Source: 62-47 sp044463945 (lineage in GTDB: Bacteria; Pseudomonadota; Alphaproteobacteria; Rhizobiales; Xanthobacteraceae). From it: a stretch of 64,000 bases of DNA. This document shows positions 8,747 through 18,116 of the stretch, in pieces. Every line of letters starts with the position of its first letter. Position 1 is the first letter of the stretch. The notes below the pieces were generated by a model. It was not told the DNA's origin and did not search any database. It worked only from the letters and a program-made list of their open reading frames with translations. The stretch lies in NCBI GenBank assembly GCA_044463945.1, contig JBIQLW010000001.1:124001-188000 (forward strand), written 5' to 3'. The position numbers and the translations under genes were made by a program.

Positions 8747-9442
8747 TCATTTGCGGCATGTCGTAGTATCCAAAACGATCATAGACGCAAGGTCTTGACC
8801 AAGTTTATGGGCAAACCTCGGGTCCGATGACCGTGATGTCATTACTCCACCACATATGCGCTCCACAACATGCTGTAACGCCATGCTGAGTAAGATATCG
8901 GAGATGACGACGGGCTTTACGGTTGAAAGCACGTGTCCGCTCGACTGTTTACACTCTATATGGCCTGTGATCATGGAGCGTAGTTCTTCAAGAAATGTGT
9001 CGCCGGGTAGCGACTTGCAGTAACGACGCAACAGAGCGGTGTCGGCCATTGCTGCAATAAGAGGAAACATGACTCGGTCATAATAGTATACAGCGATCCC
9101 AGCCGCCCGAGCCAAGCATTGTTCCGTGGAGCCGTGAGAGACAGCGAGCCCTTTTTTGAGTGCGGGTCGCGGCATCGCGCGGTTATGGAGTGCGGCTAGT
9201 ACAAGCTCTTCCTTGGTCGCAAAGTACTTAAAAATGGCAGCTTCGGAGACATCTGCGGCATTGGCGATTTTTCGGGTTGTGACGCGTGCGATCCCGAGTT
9301 CAGAAATGGCTTGCTCCGTCACCTGCACAAGGAGATCACGCGTGCTGATAGATTGCCGGCGGCGCCTAACCGGAGTCGGCTTCCGAGCCTTGTTCGGTGA
9401 TGGGCGCGAACCATCGTCTTGTCTTCTTTCAGGTTTGGACAT
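8747..9442 (-). CDS. TetR-family transcriptional regulator, divergent from RND efflux operon
   Basis: The ATG at 9442 has GGAG upstream and gives 231 residues; the frame extends further but without family resemblance. The DNA-binding domain lies at about residues 25-75 (TTRKIANAADVSEAAIFKYF followed by ATKEEL). The gene has noticeably lower GC than its surroundings. It is divergent from the membrane fusion gene at 9801, the usual arrangement of a TetR repressor and the RND pump it controls. The direct ligand is unknown. Confidence 0.87.
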   Translation of the reverse strand: MSKPERRQDDGSRPSPNKARKPTPVRRRRQSISTRDLLVQVTEQAISELGIARVTTRKIANAADVSEAAIFKYFATKEELVLAALHNRAMPRPALKKGLAVSHGSTEQCLARAAGIAVYYYDRVMFPLIAAMADTALLRRYCKSLPGDTFLEELRSMITGHIECKQSSGHVLSTVKPVVISDILLSMALQHVVERICGGVMTSRSSDPRFAHKLGQDLASMIVLDTTTCRK

Positions 9443-9800
9443 TACCGGCCAATCTCCGACGATGTAGAGTGCCGTAAAGGAAAACATCTGGCGGTATCTG
9501 ACGATTCGTGACCTAACCGATCGCCACAACGGATCAATCCGGTAGGATCTAATGTTTCCTTCCGCGGTTATCAGACATTGGACCTGAATGGAGCAGGGCT
9601 GCGGGGCCAACATCGGGTTGCTTCGCCAAGCGGTATGCCCGCCCCGCGGTCACGTGTGGAGCCGAAGATGGGTCTCAACTGATTTCTCGCTTCGAGAGAT
9701 CTCCCATCCGGGATCGCGGGCGCTTGCGTATATGGGAAGGCTTGGCTATGGAGAAATACCATACCGTTTCGTTTCATTAAGTCAACGCCGTCGAGGTCCC
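9443..9800. other. Divergent intergenic region between TetR gene and efflux operon
   Basis: No coding frame in this 358-bp stretch looks real. It must hold the divergent promoters. The only clear symmetry near the efflux start is the inverted repeat listed separately at 9747-9763. Confidence 0.5.
9747..9763. promoter_or_regulatory. Candidate TetR operator
   Basis: The 17-bp sequence TATGG-AGAAATA-CCATA has perfect 5-bp inverted arms and lies 38 bp before the efflux gene ATG. Its size and position suit a TetR-type operator, but short palindromes also arise by chance. Confidence 0.35.
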
Positions 9801-10951
9801 ATGCGCCGTTTCGGTCATTTCGTGGTCTCACTTTTCCTGATGTCGTCGGTCGCAGCATTCGCTCAGCAGACGCCGCCGCCGCCGGCCGTTGGTGTGGCCA
9901 AGGCGGAGATGAAGCCGATTACTCAGAAGGCGGAGTATCTTGGTCGTATACAGGCTGTACAGCGAGTGGCAATCAACCCCGGGTGACAGCATTCCTCGCT
10001 GAACGTCGTTTCGTAGAAGGCACGGAGGTAAAGGAGAGCGACGTCCTCTACATCCTGGAGCAGGAGCCGTTTAAGGCTGATATCCAGGCCAAGCAGGGCG
10101 CTGTCGCCCAGGTCGAGGCACAATTGAAGAACGCCACACTTGCTCTCGACCGCGCGGCGCAACTCCTAAAGACCCAGGCCGGAACGCAGGCGAACTATGA
10201 TAACGCGCAGGCTGGCGAACAGGCTCAACGGGCCGCGCTGGTGTCGGCCAAAGCTCAGCTTCGGCAATCGGAAATCAATCTCGGCTACACTGAAATACGT
10301 TCGCCGATCGACGGCAAGATCGGGCAGACGTCCGTAACGGAAGGCAATGTCGTCAGCCCGAGTTCCGGAGCACTCACCACCGTGGTCAGTCAGGATCCGA
10401 TGTACGTTACGTTTCCGGTGCCTGTCAGGACGGCACTTGAGATCCAGGAGAATGTCACACCGGCGGGCAATTTCGATGCACTCCGTGTCCGTGTGCGCCG
10501 ATCCAACGGCAAGATCTATGGTCAGGTTGGCAGACTCGATTTCCTCAATAATAGCGTGAGCGGTGCCACCGATACGCTGACGTTGCGTGCGACCATAGCG
10601 AATCCCAAGACCGGCGGAAACGGAACGACCCGTGAGTTGATCGACTCCGAATTGGTGACCGTCCTTCTTGAGGGTGCCAAGCCGGTCAGCATGCTGACCG
10701 TGCCGCGCAAGGCGCTGCTCACCGATCAGGGCGGCGATTATGTGTTCGTCGTTGATGCCGAGAACAAGGCGCAACGCCGTGGCGTCAAGTTGGGCGCAAA
10801 CGCAACCCCGACGCTCGCCGTTATCACCGAGGGCTTGAAGGAGGGGGACCTTGTGATCGCCGAAGGCGTTCAGCGCGTCCGGGCAGGCCAGCCGGTCTCA
10901 CCGGCGCCTTTGACGCCAGGTGCACCGACCGGCGAGGCGGGGAAGCCATGA
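9801..10951 (+). pseudogene. RND efflux membrane fusion protein, interrupted by a single-base frameshift
   Basis: The ATG at 9801 (GAGG upstream) opens with a signal peptide (ending AAFAQ) and reads to YLGRIQAVQRVAINPG, where a TGA at 9984-9986 stops it. The correct continuation, TAFLAERRFVEGTEV, starts in the next frame at 9983. Adding one C to the CCCC run at 9977-9980 would restore INPRVTAFLAER, the usual MexE/AcrA sequence. The second part is otherwise intact: hairpin, lipoyl and beta-barrel domains (IRSPIDGKIGQTSVTEGNVV) through to an ATGA overlap with the pump gene. GTG overlaps the stop as GTGA, so reinitiation is possible, but that product would lack a signal peptide. It is either a true mutation or a base-call error. 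Confidence 0.8.
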
Positions 10952-13900
10952 TCTCAGCAGTTTTTGTCGATCGCCCGCGTTTGGCAATTGTCATCGCGAT
11001 CGTCATGACCCTCGCCGGCGCCTTGGCGATGACCAGGATGCCGGTCGAGCAGTTTCCTAATATTGTGCCGCCTCAGGTGCAGGTTTCGGCCAACTTCCCC
11101 GGCGCCTCTGCCGCGGTTGTCGAAAGCAGCGTCGCGCAGCCTCTCGAAGCGCAGATGATCGGCGTCGACAAGATGCTGTACATGAAGTCGACCAGTGCGA
11201 ACGATGGCAGTTACAATCTGACCATCAGCTTCGCTCTTGGCACGAACCCCGATATTAACACCGTAAACGTCAACAATCGTGTGCAGACGGCACTTCCGCA
11301 GCTACCGCAGGAAATCCAGCGGCAGGGCATGACGGTTCGCAAGCGATCCAATTCGATCCTGCAGTTTATTGGCTTTACGAGCGAGAAGCATGATACGCTT
11401 TATATTGCCAACTATATCACGCTGAACGTTCTCGATGAAGTCTCGCGCGTTCCGGGCGTCGGTCAGGCGACGCTTTTTGCGCGTTTGAGATATTCGATGC
11501 GTATCTGGTTCGATGTGCAGCGTCTCATCAGCCTCAATCTTGCGCCGTCGGATGTGGCTCAGGCCATTCAGGCTCAGAACGTGCAGGCCCCGACGGGTCG
11601 CATTGGCGCTCCGCCGATCGATAAGGATCAGCAGATCCAGATGAACGTGCAGACGCAGGGGCGTCTGAACACGCCGGAACAGTTTGGTGAGATTATTCTG
11701 CGCGCTAATCCCGATGGATCATTGCTGCGCGTGCGGGACGTTGCTCGGGTCGAGATCGGCGCGCAGAATGAGGATATAGACAGCCGCCTCAATGGCAAGC
11801 CGACCGTAGCCGCCGCGATTTATCTGGCGCCGGACGCGAATGCGGTGCAGACGGCTGAACTCGTCAACAAGACGATCGAGCGTCTGAGCAAGCGGTTTCC
11901 GGAAGGCATGCAGGCGCATGTTGTTCACGACTCTACCACTTTCGTGAGAGACACAATCAACGAGGTGCTAAAGACGTTATTTGAAGCCTTCGTTCTGGTG
12001 GTGATAGTCGTCTACCTTTTTCTCGGAAATCTTCGGGCGACGATTATTCCGACCGTCGCTGTTCCGGTCAGTCTGATTAGCACTTTCGCTGTTCTGCTGA
12101 CGATGGGATATTCCGCCAATACGGTTTCGATGCTCGCGATGGTGCTAGCGATCAGCATCGTGGTTGATGACGCCATTGTGGTGGTGGAGAATGTCGAGCG
12201 CGTGATGGAGGAAGAGCCGGAGCTTTCGCCGACGGAAGCGACGAAGAAGGCGATGTCGCAGATCACGGCACCGATCATCGCCATCACCCTGGTTCTGCTG
12301 TCCGTGTTCGTTCCGATTGCCTTCGTGCCAGGTCTGTCGGGACAGTTGTTCCGCCAGTTTGCCGTGACCATCAGCGCTTCGATGCTCTTCTCGGCTATCA
12401 ACGCCCTGACTCTGTCGCCGGCGCTTTGCGCTGTCATGTTGCGACATACAGGTCCCAAGAAAGGGATCATTGCTAGGGTGCTCGGCGGAATTGAAAAAGC
12501 CCAGAACGGCTACGCAGCCGTAGTCCGCAGGCTGGTACGGGTGTCCATATTGTCGCTGTTGGCGGTCGTAGCCTGTTTTGCGGGTATTTTTGGCCTTGCG
12601 AAAGTCACGCCGACGAGCTTTCTGCCCGAGGAGGATCAGGGAGCGTTCTTCATCGCCGTGCAGCTTCCGGACGGTGCATCGGCCTCCCGCACAAGTGATG
12701 CCGTGCGGGAGGTTGAGAACCTTGTCGCCGGCATGCCGCAGGTGAAGGATGTCTTCTCCATTCTTGGCTATTCGCTGCTCGATTCCGCGGCGGAATCCAA
12801 TGCGGCATTCGTTGTGGCGAAGCTGAAGCCGTTCGAGGACCGGCGTAAGGCGGAAGACTCTGCCCAGGCGCTGATTGCCAAGCTATTCACCCAAGGGACA
12901 CAGGTCAGAACTGCACAGGTGTTGCCCTTCAACCTTCCGGCGATCATCGGCCTGTCGACGAGCGGAGGCTTCGAGTACCAGCTTGAGGCTCTAGAGGGGC
13001 AGGACCCGGTCGAGATCGGACGCACGATGCAGGGACTCGTTGCGGCGGCGAACGATGACAAACGGATGTCTCGGGTGTTTTCGACGTATACGACCGAGAA
13101 TCCCTCACTCTATCTGAACATCGATCGCGAGAAGGCCCAGGCGCTTGGTCTCGGCATGAATGATGTGTTCACAGCGCTGCAAGCCACCCTTGGCGGACTC
13201 TATACGAATGACTTCAACAAGTTCGGCCGGACATGGCAGGTCAACATTCAGGGTGAGGCACAGAACCGTCGCGATATCGTGGCTTTGTGGCAGATCCAGA
13301 TCCGGAATAAATCCGGCAATATGGTGCCGCTGCGGTCGATTGCTGATGTTTCGACCGTGCTCGGACCTCAGGTGATTGCCCGGTACAACAACTACCGCTC
13401 GGTGACTGTGAACGGCAGCCCCAGTCCTGGTGCGTCTTCCGGTACCGCGCTGGAGGCGATGGAGGAGGTTTCCGCCAGGACGCTGCCTCCGTCCTACGCC
13501 TATGAGTGGACTGGCTCTGCCTATCAGGAGCGCCAGGCTTCTGGTCAGACGGGCATTATCCTGGCGATGGCACTCCTGTTCGCCTTCCTGTTCCTGGTCG
13601 CCCTCTATGAAAGCTGGATCATTCCGATCCCGGTGCTCCTGTCGGTTTCGGTCGGTGTGCTGGCAGCTTTCGCCGGGATCCTGATCGCCGGCTTGTCGCT
13701 AGATTTATACGCTCAAATTGGTCTGGTCGTGCTGATCGCGCTCGCGGCGAAGAATGGAATCCTGATCGTCGAGTTTGCCAAGGAGCAGCGAGAGTCAGGC
13801 AAGAGCATCGAGGAGGCCGCGATCCTGGGTGCCCATATGCGGTTTCGAGCAGTCATGATGACGTCGATCGCATTTATCCTGGGGCTTGCTCCGCTCGTTA

Positions 13901-14094
13901 TCGCCCATGGCGCAGCGCAGATCAGCCGTCGTGGCGTCGGCACATCGGTATTTGCCGGCATGATCGGAGCCAGCGCGATCGGCATTTTCCTGATTCCGAT
14001 GCTCTATGTTGTGTTCCAGAGGTTGCGCGAAGCAAAATGGCGAAAACATAGGTTAGGGCCGCATAAGGTAGGGTCCCACAGCGCGCATGAATGA
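10948..14094 (+). CDS. RND efflux pump inner-membrane transporter (HAE-1, AcrB/MexF type)
   Basis: 1048 residues, full length for this family. VVDDAIVVVENVERV places the proton-relay aspartates at 407 and 408, the same numbers as in E. coli AcrB. FPNIVPPQVQVSANFPGA near the N-terminus is typical of the MexF/AdeB branch. The ATG overlaps the membrane fusion gene stop (ATGA). Together with a membrane fusion protein and an outer-membrane channel it would export hydrophobic compounds using the proton gradient. No outer-membrane factor gene follows, so a TolC-like protein from elsewhere would be needed, and the frameshift upstream may leave the pump non-functional. Confidence 0.93.
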   Translation: MISAVFVDRPRLAIVIAIVMTLAGALAMTRMPVEQFPNIVPPQVQVSANFPGASAAVVESSVAQPLEAQMIGVDKMLYMKSTSANDGSYNLTISFALGTNPDINTVNVNNRVQTALPQLPQEIQRQGMTVRKRSNSILQFIGFTSEKHDTLYIANYITLNVLDEVSRVPGVGQATLFARLRYSMRIWFDVQRLISLNLAPSDVAQAIQAQNVQAPTGRIGAPPIDKDQQIQMNVQTQGRLNTPEQFGEIILRANPDGSLLRVRDVARVEIGAQNEDIDSRLNGKPTVAAAIYLAPDANAVQTAELVNKTIERLSKRFPEGMQAHVVHDSTTFVRDTINEVLKTLFEAFVLVVIVVYLFLGNLRATIIPTVAVPVSLISTFAVLLTMGYSANTVSMLAMVLAISIVVDDAIVVVENVERVMEEEPELSPTEATKKAMSQITAPIIAITLVLLSVFVPIAFVPGLSGQLFRQFAVTISASMLFSAINALTLSPALCAVMLRHTGPKKGIIARVLGGIEKAQNGYAAVVRRLVRVSILSLLAVVACFAGIFGLAKVTPTSFLPEEDQGAFFIAVQLPDGASASRTSDAVREVENLVAGMPQVKDVFSILGYSLLDSAAESNAAFVVAKLKPFEDRRKAEDSAQALIAKLFTQGTQVRTAQVLPFNLPAIIGLSTSGGFEYQLEALEGQDPVEIGRTMQGLVAAANDDKRMSRVFSTYTTENPSLYLNIDREKAQALGLGMNDVFTALQATLGGLYTNDFNKFGRTWQVNIQGEAQNRRDIVALWQIQIRNKSGNMVPLRSIADVSTVLGPQVIARYNNYRSVTVNGSPSPGASSGTALEAMEEVSARTLPPSYAYEWTGSAYQERQASGQTGIILAMALLFAFLFLVALYESWIIPIPVLLSVSVGVLAAFAGILIAGLSLDLYAQIGLVVLIALAAKNGILIVEFAKEQRESGKSIEEAAILGAHMRFRAVMMTSIAFILGLAPLVIAHGAAQISRRGVGTSVFAGMIGASAIGIFLIPMLYVVFQRLREAKWRKHRLGPHKVGSHSAHE

Positions 14095-14139
14095 TACGCG
14101 TTCTCCGGCGCGGGGCATCGATCGCTGACCCCATCATTC

Positions 14140-14306
14140 TTCTGTTGACGACCGACGCTCACTCTTACCACACGGCTTACATGCTGCTTGGCATCGGCGC
14201 GGGTTTTCTAATACCCGTCAAGATGGCTGACGCATCACTCGCCATTGGTTATGACGCTCGGGACGTCGCGGCGGGATTGATCTCCGCCTCACGAGGCATC
14301 TTGTGA
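14140..14306 (+). pseudogene. Fragment resembling the C-terminal part of an MFS transporter
   Basis: A short frame right after the pump gene gives LLGIGAGFLIP and SLAIGYDARDVAAGLISA, which look like the paired motifs near helices 10-11 of drug-resistance MFS transporters. No start, no further helices and no complete domain are present, so if the reading is right this is a scrap of a lost gene. Confidence 0.35.
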
Positions 14307-14799
14307 CTGCACCTTATGGTCAGTTGTACGTCGTGCCCGCTCGACGCGGTGGTTGAGGCGCCTGCTTTTCTGCAAGCTGATGGTCTTCTCCCCTGTGTCG
14401 CGGCCATTCGTGTTCAGTAGATGGTCGGCGGCATGGAACGCGCGCTGGGACAATGAAATCCGGATTTGGTGCGGCGGACCGCGCCTGAGCAGACGGTCCA
14501 TAAGCTTGATATCAAGCCGGGAATTTTCGCCGGCAAGGCTACGTCTTCTCGCGCGAACTGGTCACGGCGGGTGGTGGACACGTCTCGATGCGGCTGCCGT
14601 CGGCGGATGGGCGAGGGCATCACGCGCTGGCAATCGGTGTTTTCGGCTGGATCGAAGATATCGAGCGACGGAAACCCGTATCACTTGCACGATGCGCGCT
14701 GCCGTCCAACGTCACTTTCCGGCGCTGCGGTGATATCGTAATGGATCGTGCTTCGTCTTGCGCTTATGTCATTCACGCTCATGCAATGAGGATCGACCG
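14307..14799. other. About 490 bp without an intact gene, probable gene debris
   Basis: All frames are broken. One plus-strand frame (about 14543-14740) gives a protein-like run (YVFSRELVTAGGGHVSMRLP) that I cannot assign to a family. Together with the preceding MFS-like scrap it suggests decayed coding DNA between the efflux genes and the catabolic island. Confidence 0.45.
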
Positions 14800-15474
14800 A
14801 TGACTTCCGGATTTAGAATCATGAAATCGAGGCGCAAGGTCCAGCCTGAAATCGTCGAGCAGTTTCGGTCGATTCCGCTTGCGAACGTCAGCGACGTGAT
14901 GTCACGGCTGTCGGGCACCTCACGGTTGCGTCCGATGCACCGGGGCGGGTGGCTCGGCGGCCCGGCGCTCACGGTAAGAACGCCGCCCGGCGAGAATCTG
15001 ATGGTTCACAAGGCCATCGAGATCGCGCAGCCCGGTGATGTCATCGTCGTTGACGCCGGCGGCGGGACATCGCACGCGACAATCGGCGAGATCATGGTCA
15101 CGCTGGCTCAACGAAAGAAGATCGCCGGCTTTGTCATCGACGGCGCGATCCGCGATTCCGCGGCTATCCGTGCCGGCGCGTTTCCGGTATTCGCCGCGGG
15201 CGTGTCGCATCGCGGGCCCTACAAGAATGGTCCCGGCGAGATCAATTGTGCGGTTTCGATCGACGGCATGGTGGTGGAGGCGGGTGATCTGATCGTCGCC
15301 GACGCCGATGGCGTCTTGTGCATCCCGTTTTCTCAGGCCGATGCGATCCTCTCTAAAGCGATCGCAACGAGCGAAGCCGAGGACCGGATGATGGCTGCCG
15401 CTCGCGACGGCACGCTGGATCGAAGCTGGATCGACGAGACCCTCAGGCGCGCGGGATGCGTCGTCGAGGAATAG
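14800..15474 (+). CDS. RraA-like aldolase/oxaloacetate decarboxylase family protein
   Basis: The ATG at 14800 has GAGG 8 bp upstream and gives 224 residues. The core ALTVRTPPGEN, GDVIVVDAGGG and GFVIDGAIRD (catalytic Arg-Asp at about 120) mark the RraA-like fold, which includes 4-hydroxy-4-methyl-2-oxoglutarate/4-carboxy-4-hydroxy-2-oxoadipate aldolases and oxaloacetate decarboxylases. Such enzymes cleave a tertiary 4-hydroxy-2-oxo acid to pyruvate. True RraA (RNase E inhibitor) is shorter and has a different setting. It faces the CitE/MaoC/CoA-transferase operon tail to tail and is the first gene of the catabolic island; a role in aromatic or branched acid breakdown is likely. Confidence 0.85.
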   Translation: MTSGFRIMKSRRKVQPEIVEQFRSIPLANVSDVMSRLSGTSRLRPMHRGGWLGGPALTVRTPPGENLMVHKAIEIAQPGDVIVVDAGGGTSHATIGEIMVTLAQRKKIAGFVIDGAIRDSAAIRAGAFPVFAAGVSHRGPYKNGPGEINCAVSIDGMVVEAGDLIVADADGVLCIPFSQADAILSKAIATSEAEDRMMAAARDGTLDRSWIDETLRRAGCVVEE

Positions 15475-15565
15475 CGGTCGTTCCTCCGGCCCGAACGCCA
15501 TCGATCGTCGGTAACAAAAGCGTGGCATCGTTGCCGGCTACGGCCGCCACGGCGTCTCTATCGGG

Positions 15566-16348
15566 TTAGGGCTTGGATCGGGCAAGAATGGACTGGGCCT
15601 GGAGGCGGACCGGTTCGTCGACCATCGTCCCGTCGATCCGCACCGCACCCTCGGCGGAGGCCAATACCTTGCGCGCCCACTCGATTTCAGAAATCTGGGG
15701 ACGGAATCCGGCGCGGATCGCATCGATCTGACGGGGATGGATGGCGAGCTTGCCGCCGAAACCAAGCTCAAGCGCATGGCGCGCGTCCGATGCGATCAGA
15801 TTGACATCCTCGATTGAGGTCGTGACACCGTCGAGGGGTGGTGCAAGCCCCGCAAAGCGTGACGCCAGAACGAGTTCGGAGCGTGTTGAAAGCAGGGCTT
15901 CCCGCGTGTGCGCGCAGCCCAGGTCGGCGCAAAAATCGACGGAGCCGAATGCTAGCCGCGCCACTCCGGGCAAGGCGGCGATCGCTCGCGCATGAGCAAG
16001 GCCTCGCGCGGTTTCCACGAGTGCGACGATCGGAATTTCGCTGTGCGACGTCAGGGTCGTCAGGTTGTCGTTCAGTTCGGCCTTGGGGACGACAATTGCC
16101 GCGATGGGCAATTTGCGCACGGCGGCAAGGTCGGCCTGATGCCAAGGCGTATTTCCCGCGTTTATTCGAACCAGGACCGGCAGATCCGTGAAGTCCGTGC
16201 GGATTTCCGCGCGGGCCCTGTCCTTGGCATCGGCCGGGACAGCGTCCTCGAGATCGATAATAATGGCGTCGGCGCTTGACGCCGCTGCCTTCAGGAACCG
16301 CTCGGGCCGATGAGCCGGTACGAAGAGAGGCGCCGTATGGATTGCCAT
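15566..16348 (-). CDS. CitE/HpcH-HpaI family CoA-ester lyase
   Basis: The ATG at 16348 gives 260 residues (LFVPAHRPERF at the N-terminus, the usual start of CitE-like proteins); the frame extends upstream into the MaoC gene, so the start could be earlier. Motifs IIDLEDAV, VLVRIN, VETARGL and FGSVDFCADLG supply the metal and CoA-ester binding residues. Family members split malyl-, citramalyl- or 3-hydroxy-3-methylglutaryl-type CoA thioesters. It is the last gene of a three-gene minus-strand operon with a CaiB-type CoA-transferase and a MaoC hydratase, the same trio as in itaconate degradation (CoA-transferase, itaconyl-CoA hydratase, citramalyl-CoA lyase). The exact substrate is inferred. Confidence 0.85.
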   Translation of the reverse strand: MAIHTAPLFVPAHRPERFLKAAASSADAIIIDLEDAVPADAKDRARAEIRTDFTDLPVLVRINAGNTPWHQADLAAVRKLPIAAIVVPKAELNDNLTTLTSHSEIPIVALVETARGLAHARAIAALPGVARLAFGSVDFCADLGCAHTREALLSTRSELVLASRFAGLAPPLDGVTTSIEDVNLIASDARHALELGFGGKLAIHPRQIDAIRAGFRPQISEIEWARKVLASAEGAVRIDGTMVDEPVRLQAQSILARSKP

Positions 16349-16391
16349 GTTCAGCGGCCCCGTCCGCGGTCTTTGGATCGTTGGTGACAAA

Positions 16392-16898
16392 TCAGATGTC
16401 ATCCAGCCCGTGACCACGCTTGGGAACCAGTGCGCTGCGGATAAAATTCATCACCGGCGATCCGTCCTGCTTAAAGGCGCTGGTCCGCACGGTGACGATT
16501 CCTTGTGTTGGTCGCGACTTCGATTCGCGTTTCTCCAGAACTTCGGATTCGGCGTAAAGCGTATCGCCCGGAAAGACCGGATTGAGGAGATTGATTTCTT
16601 TCCACCCCAGATTGGCGATCGCCCTGGCGCTGACATCATTGACCGACATGCCCAGTACGATTGCCAGGCTGAGGCCGCTGTTGACCAGCGGCCTGCCAAA
16701 TTCGCTTTTCTCAGCATAGGCGCGGTCACAATGCAGCGGGTGCATGTTCATCGTCATCAGCGAGAAATTGATATTGTCAGCCTCTGTAATCGTGCGGCCA
16801 GGGCGATGTTCGTAAACATCGCCGACAACGAAATCCTCAAGATACCGTCCGAATGGAGTTCTTGTGCGAGAGGGTTTTCTGTCGGGGACGTTCGTCAT
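16392..16898 (-). CDS. MaoC-family hydratase (mesaconyl/itaconyl-CoA hydratase-like)
   Basis: A 168-residue single hot-dog protein. FGRYLEDFVVGDVYEHRPGRTITEAD and NMHPLHCDRAYAEKSEFGRPLVNSGL follow the pattern of MaoC-like mesaconyl-CoA and itaconyl-CoA hydratases rather than the hydratase 2 pattern at 6558-7400. It should add water to an unsaturated dicarboxylyl-CoA so that the adjacent CitE-type lyase can cleave the product. The upstream CoA-transferase ends 38 bp away and the lyase starts 43 bp downstream. Confidence 0.85.
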   Translation of the reverse strand: MTNVPDRKPSRTRTPFGRYLEDFVVGDVYEHRPGRTITEADNINFSLMTMNMHPLHCDRAYAEKSEFGRPLVNSGLSLAIVLGMSVNDVSARAIANLGWKEINLLNPVFPGDTLYAESEVLEKRESKSRPTQGIVTVRTSAFKQDGSPVMNFIRSALVPKRGHGLDDI

Positions 16899-16936
16899 TG
16901 TCGCGATGCCTCAGCAATGAATGTCGTGATGATTTC

Positions 16937-18058
16937 TCAGGGATTGCAGGACGCCCGGTCGGCATAGTCCGCGGTCGCTTCCCCCAGTTCCGGAACGGAC
17001 CAGCATGGGGCGGCCGGCTCGCCAAGGAAGCGAATGACCGGGGCAAGGTGCCGTCGTCCCGCCTCGTCCTGGTGGATGCCGCCGCGATGGCGCAGGTGCG
17101 GGTCCTCCAGGGCTTCCGACATGGTGTTGACCGGGGCAAAGCAGATATCGTGCCCTCCGAGGACGGGGAGCCATTCGGCAAGGCGCTTCTGCCGGAACGT
17201 GTCCCGCAGAAAGGCGATCACCGGCTGCTGGTGTGGACCGGGACCTTGTTCGCACAAATCGATCAGATCGGCGCGGCCTAGTGCTCCGAGAAGGGTGCGG
17301 ACGAATTTCAATTCCTGTCCGCCGAGCACCAGATGACGGCCATCGGCGGTTTCATAGACGTTGTAGAAGGCCGCCCCGCCGAGCGAGCGTTCCTGCGCGG
17401 GGACTGGTTGGCGACCCTCGGTGAGAACCGGTCCGAGCACGTTGCGCGTGGCGCCGAGGATCGATTCCTGCATCGAGATGTCGATGAAATCGCCCCGCCC
17501 CGTATGCTCGCGGCGATAAAGCGCCATCAAGACACCGGACAGGCCCTGCAATGCCGCGAAGATGTCGGCCGCGGGAATGGCGGGGATGAGGGGGCTCCCG
17601 TCCGGAGCAGGGAGAATGCTGAGGGCGCCAGCGATGGATTGCACGGCGAGATCGTGCGCGGGCCTTTCGCGATATGGGCCATCCTGTCCGAAAGCGCTTA
17701 TAGAACAATAGACTAGGCGCGGGTTGCGATCCGACAGCCTGGCATAATCGAATCCCAGCCGATGTATGACTCCGGGCCGGAACGCTTCGACGAAAACGTC
17801 GGCGCCGTCAACGAGGTCGAGGAGGGCCTGACGCCCTTCGGCGGTTTTCAAGTCAAGAACGACGCTGCGTTTCCCGCGGTTGAAGTTACGAAAAAAGACG
17901 CTTGTCCGCCCGTCGCTTTCGCCGATCGCGCGCGCGGGGTCACCGCCGGGCGGCTCGACCTTGATGACCTCCGCGCCATGATCGGCGAGCGCCATGGTCA
18001 GATACGGGCCAGGAATAAACAATGAAAGGTCGATGACCCGCAGGCCGGCCAATTTCAT
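16937..18058 (-). CDS. Family III CoA-transferase (CaiB/BaiF)
   Basis: The ATG at 18058 gives 373 residues beginning MKLAGLRVIDLS, a standard CaiB/BaiF start; the frame extends to 18238 without family resemblance. The N-terminal segment FIPGPYLTMALADHGAEVIK and the Asp in IPAADIFAAL (about residue 165) fit the catalytic aspartate that forms the acyl intermediate. It should move CoA from a donor such as succinyl-CoA onto a carboxylic acid. It heads the CoA-transferase/MaoC/CitE operon and is divergent from the reductase gene, with an operator-like site between them at 18117-18128. Confidence 0.88.
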   Translation of the reverse strand: MKLAGLRVIDLSLFIPGPYLTMALADHGAEVIKVEPPGGDPARAIGESDGRTSVFFRNFNRGKRSVVLDLKTAEGRQALLDLVDGADVFVEAFRPGVIHRLGFDYARLSDRNPRLVYCSISAFGQDGPYRERPAHDLAVQSIAGALSILPAPDGSPLIPAIPAADIFAALQGLSGVLMALYRREHTGRGDFIDISMQESILGATRNVLGPVLTEGRQPVPAQERSLGGAAFYNVYETADGRHLVLGGQELKFVRTLLGALGRADLIDLCEQGPGPHQQPVIAFLRDTFRQKRLAEWLPVLGGHDICFAPVNTMSEALEDPHLRHRGGIHQDEAGRRHLAPVIRFLGEPAAPCWSVPELGEATADYADRASCNP

Positions 18059-18116
18059 AGAGGTGCTCTGGATCCGTGCGGCCCCGCGGTCAGCCCGGGC
18101 GCGACCAAGAAAAAAC

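Noticed and set aside
14503..14520. AAGCTTGATATC, which looks like a cloning-vector polylinker
   Set aside because: The flanks are not vector sequence; two restriction sites side by side can occur by chance.
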